The notes under the pieces: generated by a model
What the model was told of the DNA's origin: nothing
Seen by the model: only the letters and a program-made list of their open reading frames with translations
The model's database searches: none
Origin: Clostridia bacterium
GTDB lineage: Bacteria > Bacillota > Clostridia > Christensenellales > UBA1242
DNA length: 55,440 nucleotides
Direction: 5' to 3'
NCBI GenBank assembly: GCA_017936585.1
Contig: JAGBFI010000037.1
Coordinates: forward strand, 1-55,440
Position numbers and translations under genes: made by a program
Part shown: one piece after another, positions 32,879 to 41,351 of the stretch
How positions within the stretch are numbered: position 1 is the stretch's first letter
Layout of the letters: the number at the start of each line of letters is the position of its first letter

Positions 32879-33721
32879 TTAAACAAAGACAGGAACAAAA
32901 TTTTCTGTTGCGCTTTCAAAATCTTGGACATAGCCGTTTTCAAGACCGAGTTTTTCCATATGTGTAAGCACGGTTTTATATTCAATTGCTGTGATTTTTC
33001 GATTTAATTTGCTTTTTCCATTTGGCGTGAATTGGCTCATGATGCTCACCTTTCGGTCTGGGAAATTTTTTGCAATAACATCAAGTGTTTCGAGTGAGTT
33101 TTTCACATGTCCCGGAAGGACTAGATGTCGCAAAAGAACCCCTTGTTTCATGAACTCGCCATCAAAGACATCCTCTTTTTGGTGGCACATTTCTTTGATT
33201 GCTGGCAGTGTTTTTGTGAAATAATTTGGACAATTTGAAAATTCCGCTCCAAGGGAGTCGTTGGAATATTTAATGTCCGTCAAAAATACATCCACAAACT
33301 TGCTGACCATTTGCACGTTTTCAAGAGCCTCATATCCGTTTGTGTTCCAAATGACTGGAACTTCTTTTTTAAACAACGTGAACACTTCCGCCAGTTGACG
33401 CGAAAAGTGGGTTGGGGTGATAAGGTCGATTGAGGAGTGAGTTTTTTGTTTTTCTTGCAAGAGAGTGGCAAACTCTTCTATGGTGTAAAACTCTCCAACC
33501 CCGCCACGGGAAATTTTGTAATTTTGGCAATAATCACATTTGAGATTGCAGCCAGAGAAAAAGATGGCAAGAGTTCCACTTTCTTTTGAAAGACAGGGTT
33601 CTTCCCAGCTGAAATGCTCTATGATTTTTGCAACTCTGATTTTTGCAAGCTCTTGACAAAAGCCTTTTTGAGAGTTTCTATCAACTCCACAACTCCGTGG
33701 ACAAAGATTACATTTTTCCAT
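32879..33721 (-). CDS. Radical SAM protein, PflX-like
   Basis: A 280-residue iron-sulfur protein. The radical SAM triad is SGCNLKCDYCQN, binding a 4Fe-4S cluster that cleaves S-adenosylmethionine. An N-terminal Cys motif (CNLCPRSCGVDR) is typical of the COG1313 group related to pyruvate formate-lyase activases. Later blocks VIWNTNGYEAL, VDVFLTDIKY and LRHLVLPGH fit the activase barrel. The target protein is unknown and no glycyl-radical enzyme lies nearby. The start at 33721 has no ribosome binding site and is predicted leaderless. Confidence 0.87.
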   Translation of the reverse strand: MEKCNLCPRSCGVDRNSQKGFCQELAKIRVAKIIEHFSWEEPCLSKESGTLAIFFSGCNLKCDYCQNYKISRGGVGEFYTIEEFATLLQEKQKTHSSIDLITPTHFSRQLAEVFTLFKKEVPVIWNTNGYEALENVQMVSKFVDVFLTDIKYSNDSLGAEFSNCPNYFTKTLPAIKEMCHQKEDVFDGEFMKQGVLLRHLVLPGHVKNSLETLDVIAKNFPDRKVSIMSQFTPNGKSKLNRKITAIEYKTVLTHMEKLGLENGYVQDFESATENFVPVFV

Positions 33722-33728
33722 ATTTGAT

Positions 33729-33758
33729 ATGATAACTTAATTGCGCTGTGGATGTCAA
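33729..33758 (-). promoter_or_regulatory. Promoter of the PflX-like gene, predicted leaderless
   Basis: On the minus strand TTGACA, 18 nt, TATCAT, then 7 nt to the ATG. Confidence 0.6.
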
Positions 33759-33782
33759 CAAAACAAAAGAAACAAAAAATAC

Positions 33783-33811
33783 TGGACAAAAGCGTTTGTT
33801 TGTGATATTAT
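33783..33811 (+). promoter_or_regulatory. Promoter of the CNNM/CorC-type gene
   Basis: TGGACA, 17 nt, TATTAT with TGTGA ahead of the -10. It lies 42 nt before the ATG. Confidence 0.6.
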
Positions 33812-33852
33812 ATACACCATAATTACATATTTTTATTTTAAGGAGACAAAAA

Positions 33853-35238
33853 ATGCACCCCTGTAGTATGCTTTTAGCAACACAATTTAATTACACTCAC
33901 GGAATTTTGATTTTCGCCATCGCTTTACTGCTGTTATGTTCAGCTTTCTTTTCGGCAAGCGAGACAGCGTTCTCTTCGATGAATCTCATCAGAGTTCGCA
34001 CAATGGCAGAAAACAAGGTTAAAGGTGCAAGAAAAGCTCTTTACATTGCGGAACACTCAGACAGAGCGTTGACAACCATTCTTGTTGGAAACAACATTGT
34101 GAACATTTTGTCAACAACCTTGTGTGCGTTTATTTTGGGGCAACTGATTGACAATGCAACATTACTGAACGTTCTCAACACTGTTGTGATGACAATTGTT
34201 ATTTTGATTACTGGCGAAATTTTGCCAAAGTCAATGGCAAAGGCGAACCCTGAAAAGTTTGCTGTCAGACTTTCTTTTTTGCTATACTTTGTCATGAAGA
34301 TAACCTACCCAATTGTGATTTGTTTCTATGGTTTGCAAAAACTTTGCACAAAGAAAAAAAATAAGGAAAAACAAGAGGCGACTTACACTGAAGATGAACT
34401 TGAAAGCATCATCGACACCATGGAAGAAGAGGGCGTGCTTGAAAAAGAAGATGTAGACATCATTCAAGGAACATTTAAATTGAAAGAAGCAACTGCTGAT
34501 GATATCATGACTCACCGTGTTGATGTTGTGTTCTTAAATGTGAACTCCACAAGTGATGAAATTGAAAAAGTTTTCAATGAATCACAATACAGCAGAATCC
34601 CAGTTTATCAGGATAATTCAGACAATGTTGTTGGACTTTTGAACATAAAAGATTATTTCAAAGCAAAAATTGAAGGCAAAAGCGTGGAACTTAAAGACAT
34701 CATGACTGAGCCTTTGTTTACGGCGGAGAATACTGTTGTTGATACTCTCATCAAAGAAATGCAGAAAGCCAAGAAGCATTTGGCTGTTGTACTTGATGAG
34801 CATGGCGGAGTTTCGGGAATTGTGACAATGGAAGACTGCGTTGAAACGATTTTCGGTGAAATCTTTGACGAAACAGACCAAGACGAAAAGGCCCCCGTGA
34901 TTGAGCAAATCGGGGATGACGAATACAGTGTGGATGCGGAAATCTCAATTGAGGAACTTTTTGACAGACTTGAAGTTGAAAATTTGCCAGAAAATCCATA
35001 TCAAACTGTCAATGCGTTTATGTTTGACCTTTCTGAGGAAATTCCTGAGAAGGGAAGCCAATATGAATTCTTTACTGTTGATGAAATCATCGACGAAGAA
35101 GGGAATTTAACTCAACACAGAATAAACATGATTTTTACTGTCACTGAAATGGATGGAAGAAGAATCGAAAAGGTCAACCTTAAAATCAAATACATTGATG
35201 AGGTTGAAGATGATGAGAATGAGAAAAAAGAGCACTGA
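33853..35238 (+). CDS. CNNM/CorC-type (hemolysin C family) membrane transporter
   Basis: A 461-residue protein. The N-terminal DUF21/CNNM domain has about four membrane helices (FAIALLLLCSAFFSASETAF; GEILPKSMAKANP). A pair of CBS domains follows (DIMTHRVDVVFLNV near 220; VDTLIKEMQKAKKHLAVVLD near 300). The C-terminal CorC/HlyC domain contains YSVDAEISIEELFDRL. Such proteins are linked to Mg2+ or Co2+ efflux, with CBS domains sensing nucleotides. AAGGAG precedes the ATG. Confidence 0.92.
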   Translation: MHPCSMLLATQFNYTHGILIFAIALLLLCSAFFSASETAFSSMNLIRVRTMAENKVKGARKALYIAEHSDRALTTILVGNNIVNILSTTLCAFILGQLIDNATLLNVLNTVVMTIVILITGEILPKSMAKANPEKFAVRLSFLLYFVMKITYPIVICFYGLQKLCTKKKNKEKQEATYTEDELESIIDTMEEEGVLEKEDVDIIQGTFKLKEATADDIMTHRVDVVFLNVNSTSDEIEKVFNESQYSRIPVYQDNSDNVVGLLNIKDYFKAKIEGKSVELKDIMTEPLFTAENTVVDTLIKEMQKAKKHLAVVLDEHGGVSGIVTMEDCVETIFGEIFDETDQDEKAPVIEQIGDDEYSVDAEISIEELFDRLEVENLPENPYQTVNAFMFDLSEEIPEKGSQYEFFTVDEIIDEEGNLTQHRINMIFTVTEMDGRRIEKVNLKIKYIDEVEDDENEKKEH

Positions 35239-35252
35239 TATGCTCTTTTTTT
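35226..35252 (+). terminator. Terminator of the CNNM/CorC gene
   Basis: Stem AAAAGAGCA / TGCTCTTTT with a 6-nt loop and a T-run, overlapping the stop codon. Confidence 0.88.
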
Positions 35253-35285
35253 GTTTTGCTGTAAGGTTTTTATGGCGAAGCGGTG

Positions 35286-35954
35286 TTATTTTTCTCTGTC
35301 TTCAAGAAGTTTTGCAACAGCACCAATTCCTTTTCCAACGCCATAGGAATAGTTGCTTGTGTGGAGGATGAAATTGTTGATTGTTCCAACTTTTTCTTCG
35401 ATGTCTTTTTTCAAATTCAAATCGGCAGGAGGCTTCATTGAAAGTTTATAGACAGGATGTCCGCAACTTTTCAAAGAGCGTCTTGTTGCCATAATCATGA
35501 TTTTGTTTCGGTTCCCGATGTTTGAATCTAACATTTGCAAATCTGCGACTATTGAATCCCCAACAAAGATGCAGGTGTCAATTTCGCCATCTTTGTCATA
35601 TTGCTTCAAGAAGGCTTCCACACCATCCTGTTTTGTGGACCCGTTTTCATTCAGATTTTGTCTTTCGCAAAAGGGATTAGGGTTGAGCGGGGTTATGTAT
35701 TTTGAGTTCTCTTCAATCAAATACGCGAATTTGTTTCTCAGGGGTTCGGGGAAATATGATAAAGTTGAAAACAAGTCGCCGCGGATTGATTGTTCAATTC
35801 CAGCGTAGGCAGAGGTTATCACGACAATTTCCAAATTGCCGTCAAAGACCTTATCCAACTTATTCAGTTCACGAAAAAGAATGTATCCTTTTCCTTCGGA
35901 TACATCATCAAAAGTTCCGTTGTAGTCCATAAAAATTGCTGCTTTCTTTTTCAT
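35286..35954 (-). CDS. HAD-like phosphatase
   Basis: A 222-residue protein beginning with the HAD motif I AIFMDYNGTFDD, where Asp10 would be the nucleophile. Motif II is IVVITSAYAG, and the acidic motif is CIFVGDSIVADLQML. A cap domain inserts between them. The substrate is not evident. The start at 35954 lacks a ribosome binding site. A perfect TTGACA, 17 nt, TAATAT promoter ends 7 nt before it. Confidence 0.75.
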   Translation of the reverse strand: MKKKAAIFMDYNGTFDDVSEGKGYILFRELNKLDKVFDGNLEIVVITSAYAGIEQSIRGDLFSTLSYFPEPLRNKFAYLIEENSKYITPLNPNPFCERQNLNENGSTKQDGVEAFLKQYDKDGEIDTCIFVGDSIVADLQMLDSNIGNRNKIMIMATRRSLKSCGHPVYKLSMKPPADLNLKKDIEEKVGTINNFILHTSNYSYGVGKGIGAVAKLLEDREK

Positions 35955-35961
35955 ATGGATA

Positions 35962-35990
35962 ATATTATTACAACTTTATGACTTTGTCAA
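35962..35990 (-). promoter_or_regulatory. Consensus promoter, predicted leaderless
   Basis: On the minus strand TTGACA, 17 nt, TAATAT, then 7 nt to the ATG of the HAD-like gene. Confidence 0.7.
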
Positions 35991-36012
35991 GACTGCTTTT
36001 TGCATAAATTGA

Positions 36013-36041
36013 TTGTAATTTCTTTAAAAATGTGATAAAAT
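36013..36041 (+). promoter_or_regulatory. Promoter of the SecB-like gene
   Basis: TTGTAA, 17 nt, TAAAAT with TGTGA ahead of the -10. AAGGAG follows before the ATG. Confidence 0.6.
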
Positions 36042-36062
36042 AATCTTGTTAAGGAGCTTAAA

Positions 36063-36458
36063 ATGAATCAAGAGAACGTTATTAAACCACATTTAGTTAA
36101 ACCAATGCTTGAGAAAATTGTTTTTGAGAAAATTTCTCTTCCTCAAGCAAACGCAATGATCAACATCAAACCTGAGGACGTGATTGAGGTGAGAAAGGTG
36201 AGCGAAGAAATTGTGAAAGTGACTTTGCAACGCACGCTTAATGTGACCCCAGAAAACCTTATGAAGCTTTCTGTTGCAATGAGCATTGATGTGCCAGTTG
36301 ACAGTATTGCTTTCATGAAACTTGACGATCCAAAGGAGTACATCAAAAACAGCCAACCAGTGAGAATTTTGATTTCCTATGTTTCTCATCTTATTACAGA
36401 GCTTTCAATGAACACAATTTTGGGGCCAATTGTCACACCTCCAAATATTCAAGAATAA
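36063..36458 (+). CDS. SecB-like chaperone-fold protein
   Basis: A 131-residue beta-rich protein. The order of segments (FEKISLPQA, KVSEEIVKVTLQRTLNVTPEN, a VPVDSIAFMKL strand, then a helix SYVSHLITELSMNT and the tail GPIVTPPNI) resembles the SecB fold, whose C-terminus is a helix followed by a Pro-rich PPL/IN motif. Classical SecB is rare in Gram-positive bacteria; SecB-like proteins occur there as toxin-antitoxin chaperones. No toxin-antitoxin pair lies nearby. The assignment is moderate. Confidence 0.45.
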   Translation: MNQENVIKPHLVKPMLEKIVFEKISLPQANAMINIKPEDVIEVRKVSEEIVKVTLQRTLNVTPENLMKLSVAMSIDVPVDSIAFMKLDDPKEYIKNSQPVRILISYVSHLITELSMNTILGPIVTPPNIQE

Positions 36459-36543
36459 GAACAAAAAACAAAGCAAGTTTGCATCAAAACATCTCGCGTG
36501 GTTTTGAAATTTTTGAGAATGCTTGCAAATTTGTTTTTTCTTT

Positions 36544-36618
36544 GCGAAAGTGGCCTAGTGGTATGGCATCAGCTTCCCAAGCTGAGGGTCGCGGGTTCGA
36601 ATCCCGTCTTTCGCTCCA
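36544..36618 (+). tRNA. tRNA-Gly (CCC)
   Basis: GCGAAAG pairs with CTTTCGC, the anticodon loop TTCCCAA gives CCC, the T-loop is TTCGAAT, and CCA is encoded. Confidence 0.96.
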
Positions 36619-37095
36619 AATATAAAATAAAACATGACATACATTCGAAATTAAAAAACATTCCAAACATTGAGGATGTTGATTTGGAAAGTGGGCTTGG
36701 GGCGTGGGATATCGTTTGCAACACTTGCAAACTCACACCAGAGACGCGCAATTTAATCGGCAAAAGAGAACTGAGCCTTATGAAACGAAACGCAATTTTG
36801 ACTTCCACAACGGGTGGAGTTATTGATCTCGATGCTCTCAGTGATTTTCTCAAAAAAATTCTTTGTTTGGGGTGGGACTTGATGATGTTGATCAGCAGAG
36901 AGTGCCAAGTGAGTTGCTTGAATATGACAATGTGATTTGAACATACCACAGGGTTTATGACACAAATGAAAGCGAAAATGATCGCATAAATTTGTGCCTT
37001 GACAGCATTGAACCATTTATTGAAGGAAAGGCAATCAAATACAGTAAATTGTTTTGGTCTTTAAAAACAAAATTTTTGTCGCAACATGAAAACGG
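36619..37095 (+). pseudogene. Decayed gene downstream of tRNA-Gly
   Basis: Coding-like peptide continues across a frameshift and a stop. One frame reads IPNIEDVDLESGLGAWDIV and on through GGVIDLDALSDFLKKI. Near 36865 it must drop into another frame to read FGVGLDDVDQQRVPSELLEY. That frame meets TGA near 36936 and then continues as TYHRVYDTNESENDR and LDSIEPFIEGKAIKYSK. There is no clear start codon with a ribosome binding site. The family is not recognised. Its position after a tRNA suggests a remnant of an integrated element. Confidence 0.5.
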
Positions 37096-37125
37096 ATGTC
37101 GCTCAAATATCTGGGCGACATTTTT
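37096..37125 (+). terminator. Terminator after the decayed gene
   Basis: Stem ATGTCGC / GCGACAT, then TTTTTGTTTT. Confidence 0.75.
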
Positions 37126-37200
37126 GTTTTTTATTTCAAATCTTTTTGAATATGTGCTATACTTGTGGATGAAAAGACGATTTGTTTTGGGAGAACTTTT

Positions 37201-37716
37201 ATGAAGGAAATGTTGGAGACTTTTGATAGGGAAGGAAATTTTGTTGGGGTGAAAAGCAGGACGGTTTGTCATTCTTCAAATCCGGGAGTGTTTCACAAAA
37301 CAGTTTTGATTTGGATGAAAAATGACGAGGGGATGATTCTTGTTCAAAAGCGTTCAAAAAACAAGAAACAAGCTCCTGGTCTTTGGGACACATCGTCCGC
37401 AGGACATGTTCCGGCTGGGGAGACCTGTTTGCAGACGTGTGTGCGAGAAACCCGTGAGGAACTTGGGATTGATGTGCAGGAAAGTGACTTTTTGCTGCTT
37501 GGAAAATCTGTTGAGAATGACAGTTGGGAGATTGCCCATACATATCTTTTGAAGAACAACACAAAACTGGAAGATCTGAAAATTCAAAAGGAAGAAGTTG
37601 ATGAGGTGAAATGGTTGAACTATGAAGAATTTGTTGAGTTGCTTCACTCTGAAAAATTTCACGATCACGGGAACAACTACAGCACGTGGGTTGCTGAGCT
37701 TTTGAAGGATATGTGA
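37201..37716 (+). CDS. Nudix hydrolase
   Basis: A 171-residue enzyme with a full Nudix box, GHVPAGETCLQTCVRETREELGI read in two parts (GHVPAGE, then RETREELGI), matching Gx5Ex7REUxEExGU. It resembles the isopentenyl-diphosphate isomerase-like Nudix group (VLIWMKNDEGMILVQKRSKNK upstream of the box). The substrate is probably a nucleoside- or other diphosphate. ATG 37201 has GGGAG upstream; the in-frame ATG 12 codons earlier lacks one. The SDR gene follows 36 bp later. Confidence 0.88.
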   Translation: MKEMLETFDREGNFVGVKSRTVCHSSNPGVFHKTVLIWMKNDEGMILVQKRSKNKKQAPGLWDTSSAGHVPAGETCLQTCVRETREELGIDVQESDFLLLGKSVENDSWEIAHTYLLKNNTKLEDLKIQKEEVDEVKWLNYEEFVELLHSEKFHDHGNNYSTWVAELLKDM

Positions 37717-37752
37717 AACCTCAGTGAAGTTTAAGAAAAAAGAGGGGAAAAT

Positions 37753-38643
37753 ATGACAACTTCAAAATGGATTGAACTTAACACAAAAAGTTTGGAAGGA
37801 AAGACGGTTGCAATCACGGGCTCCACTGGCGGGCTTGGCGAAGAGTTGAGTGAGGTGATTGCATCTCTTGGAGCAAAATTGCTGTTTTTGAATCGAAACA
37901 AAAGCAAAACGGACAGGCAAATTGAAGCGATATTGCAAAAACATCCGAGTGTGAAGATTGAATTTGTGCAGGTGGACATGCAGGATTTTGAATCGGTGAA
38001 GCGTGCGTGCGATGAACTGAAGAGATTTGAAATTGACATCCTGATTTTGAATGCGGGGGCGTTCAATCTGCCAAGAAAGAAAACAGAGCTTGGCTTGGAC
38101 AATGTTTTCCAAATCAATTTTCTTTCACCATATTTCATGATAAAAGAACTTTTGCCACAACTGAAGCAAATGGAGAATTCGAAAATTGTGGTTGTTGGAA
38201 GCATTGCCCACCGCTATGCAAGTTTCAACGAGGCGGACATCGATTATGCTGGTGAAAAAGACAAACAAAAGATTTATGGAAATTCGAAACGTTTTTTGAT
38301 GTTTTCGCTTTTTGAACTTATAAAAAAAGAAGAAAAAGTCAAACTTGCAGTGACCCATCCGGGAATCACCGCAACAGACATCACATCAAACTATCCCAAA
38401 GCCTTCCGCATGATTGCAAAGCCTGCGATGAAGCTGATTTATATGTCTCCAAGAAAAGCGTGCTTGTCAGTTGTCAAGGGTGTGTTTGACGAGACGGAGG
38501 CATACTCGTGGATTGGACCGGCACGCAAGAACATCTGGGGCTATCCAAAAAAGCGTCCGCTTGTTACCTGCAGCATGGAGGAAAGCAAAAAAATCTTCAC
38601 AAAAGCAGAAGAAATCTATGCAAAAATGAAAAACGAGGGATAA
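37753..38643 (+). CDS. Short-chain dehydrogenase/reductase
   Basis: A 296-residue oxidoreductase. It has the nucleotide-binding TGSTGGLG (residues 22-29), a basic residue in FLNRNKS that suggests NADPH, NAGAF, the catalytic Ser in VVGSIAHRY and YGNSK as the YxxxK motif. It resembles retinol-dehydrogenase-like members. The substrate is unknown. GAGGGG precedes the ATG. Confidence 0.9.
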   Translation: MTTSKWIELNTKSLEGKTVAITGSTGGLGEELSEVIASLGAKLLFLNRNKSKTDRQIEAILQKHPSVKIEFVQVDMQDFESVKRACDELKRFEIDILILNAGAFNLPRKKTELGLDNVFQINFLSPYFMIKELLPQLKQMENSKIVVVGSIAHRYASFNEADIDYAGEKDKQKIYGNSKRFLMFSLFELIKKEEKVKLAVTHPGITATDITSNYPKAFRMIAKPAMKLIYMSPRKACLSVVKGVFDETEAYSWIGPARKNIWGYPKKRPLVTCSMEESKKIFTKAEEIYAKMKNEG

Positions 38644-38754
38644 GGGTTGCTGTTAAAGTGATATTGAAATTTGAAGGTGGGATAGCAGCGGAGGACAATC
38701 AAAGAAGCCTTTAATAAAATATCAAAAAATGTCAAAAAAAAGTGAAATTGCCTA

Positions 38755-38783
38755 TTGACAGATGGGGGTTGAGATGTTATGAT
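38755..38783 (+). promoter_or_regulatory. Consensus-like promoter
   Basis: TTGACA, 17 nt, TATGAT, placed 24 nt before ATG 38808, with AAAGGAG between. Confidence 0.75.
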
Positions 38784-38807
38784 AGAGACATCAAAGGAGA
38801 TATTTTT

Positions 38808-39110
38808 ATGAAAACAGATTTGGAGAAATTGGAAGATCTTGACCCAGCAATGTTCGGCATGAGAAAGGCTGTAAAAATTCAATATCGCGCAAACAAGATT
38901 GATGCAAGAAAGGAAGGTGCTCGTGAAAGTTTGAGCGAAAGAAGCCCACAAGCAAAAATGCTTTCAAGAAAAAGACACGCACAAGAAAAGGAAAGATTGC
39001 TTCGCGAGAAAGCGGCTATTGATGAAGAAATCGAAGTTCAAAAGCAATACGAACAAAGACGCCTTTCAAGAGTTCTTTCAAAAAACAACACATTTGAAAG
39101 AAGTCTTTAA
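38808..39110 (+). CDS. Hypothetical helical basic protein
   Basis: A 100-residue, very charged protein (Lys, Arg, Glu), predicted helical throughout: DLEKLEDLDPAMFGMRKAVK, then SRKRHAQEKERLLREKAAID. It has no Cys, no signal peptide and no recognised domain. It forms a complete single-gene unit with a strong promoter, AAAGGAG and a good terminator, so it is likely well expressed. Function unknown. Confidence 0.7.
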   Translation: MKTDLEKLEDLDPAMFGMRKAVKIQYRANKIDARKEGARESLSERSPQAKMLSRKRHAQEKERLLREKAAIDEEIEVQKQYEQRRLSRVLSKNNTFERSL

Positions 39111-39111
39111 G

Positions 39112-39140
39112 AAAAAAGCTCCCACAACGGGAGCTTTTTT
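39112..39140 (+). terminator. Terminator of the helical protein gene
   Basis: Perfect 12-bp stem AAAAAAGCTCCC / GGGAGCTTTTTT with loop ACAAC. Confidence 0.92.
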
Positions 39141-39211
39141 GTTGCCAAAATCTGACTTAAATTGCAAGAAACGACAGAAAATGTACTGCCGTTTCTTTAT
39201 TTTTTGGCACA

Positions 39212-39241
39212 TTGACTTTACTTTTTTTTGAAAAGTTTATA
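39212..39241 (+). promoter_or_regulatory. Promoter of groES-groEL
   Basis: TTGACT, 18 nt, TTTATA. No CIRCE inverted repeat (TTAGCACTC, 9 nt, GAGTGCTAA) occurs between it and groES, so HrcA control is not evident. Confidence 0.45.
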
Positions 39242-39275
39242 TACTTGTTGTGAAAAACCAAAAGGAGATTTTGAA

Positions 39276-39563
39276 ATGAAAATAAGACCTATTTTTGATA
39301 GAGTTGTTTTGCTTCCAAAAGAGGCTGAAAAAGAGACAAAAAGCGGAATTATTCTGCCAACAGCGGCACAAGAAAAGTCACAAATTGCCACAGTTGTTGC
39401 CGTGGGCGAGGGCGGAAACATTGACGGCAAAGAGGTGAAAATGCAGTTGCAAGTTGGGCAAGAGGTTTTATACACGAAATACAGCGGCACGGAATTTTCT
39501 TTAGATGGCAAGAAATATATTGTAATTAAACAAACAGACGTTTTGGCTGTTTTGGAGAAGTAA
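39276..39563 (+). CDS. groES: Co-chaperonin GroES
   Basis: A 95-residue lid of the GroEL chaperonin. It starts MKIRPIFDRVVLLPKEAEK, carries the mobile loop KETKSGIILPTAAQEKSQ, and ends KKYIVIKQTDVLAVLEK. AAGGAG precedes ATG 39276; earlier in-frame codons have none. Ten bases separate it from groEL. Confidence 0.97.
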   Translation: MKIRPIFDRVVLLPKEAEKETKSGIILPTAAQEKSQIATVVAVGEGGNIDGKEVKMQLQVGQEVLYTKYSGTEFSLDGKKYIVIKQTDVLAVLEK

Positions 39564-41186
<1,623 letters not shown>

Positions 41187-41204
41187 GAAGCAAAATAAAG
41201 AATG

Positions 41205-41237
41205 AAAAAGCAGCCACAAATCGGCTGTTTTTTTGTT
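41205..41237 (+). terminator. Terminator of groESL
   Basis: Stem GCAGCC / GGCTGT (one G-U pair), followed by seven T. Confidence 0.7.
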
Positions 41238-41316
41238 GCGACAAAGTTGAAAGATAAATTTGAAAAGTGAAAAAGCAAGGTTTTTGGAAAAAATGTGGAA
41301 AAATCGTCAAAATAGT

Positions 41317-41345
41317 TTGCTAAAAATTTTGTTAATATGTAAAAT
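41317..41345 (+). promoter_or_regulatory. Promoter of the 1353-residue surface protein, predicted leaderless
   Basis: TTGCTA, 17 nt, TAAAAT, then 6 nt to ATG 41352. No ribosome binding site. Confidence 0.6.
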
Positions 41346-41351
41346 AATAAC

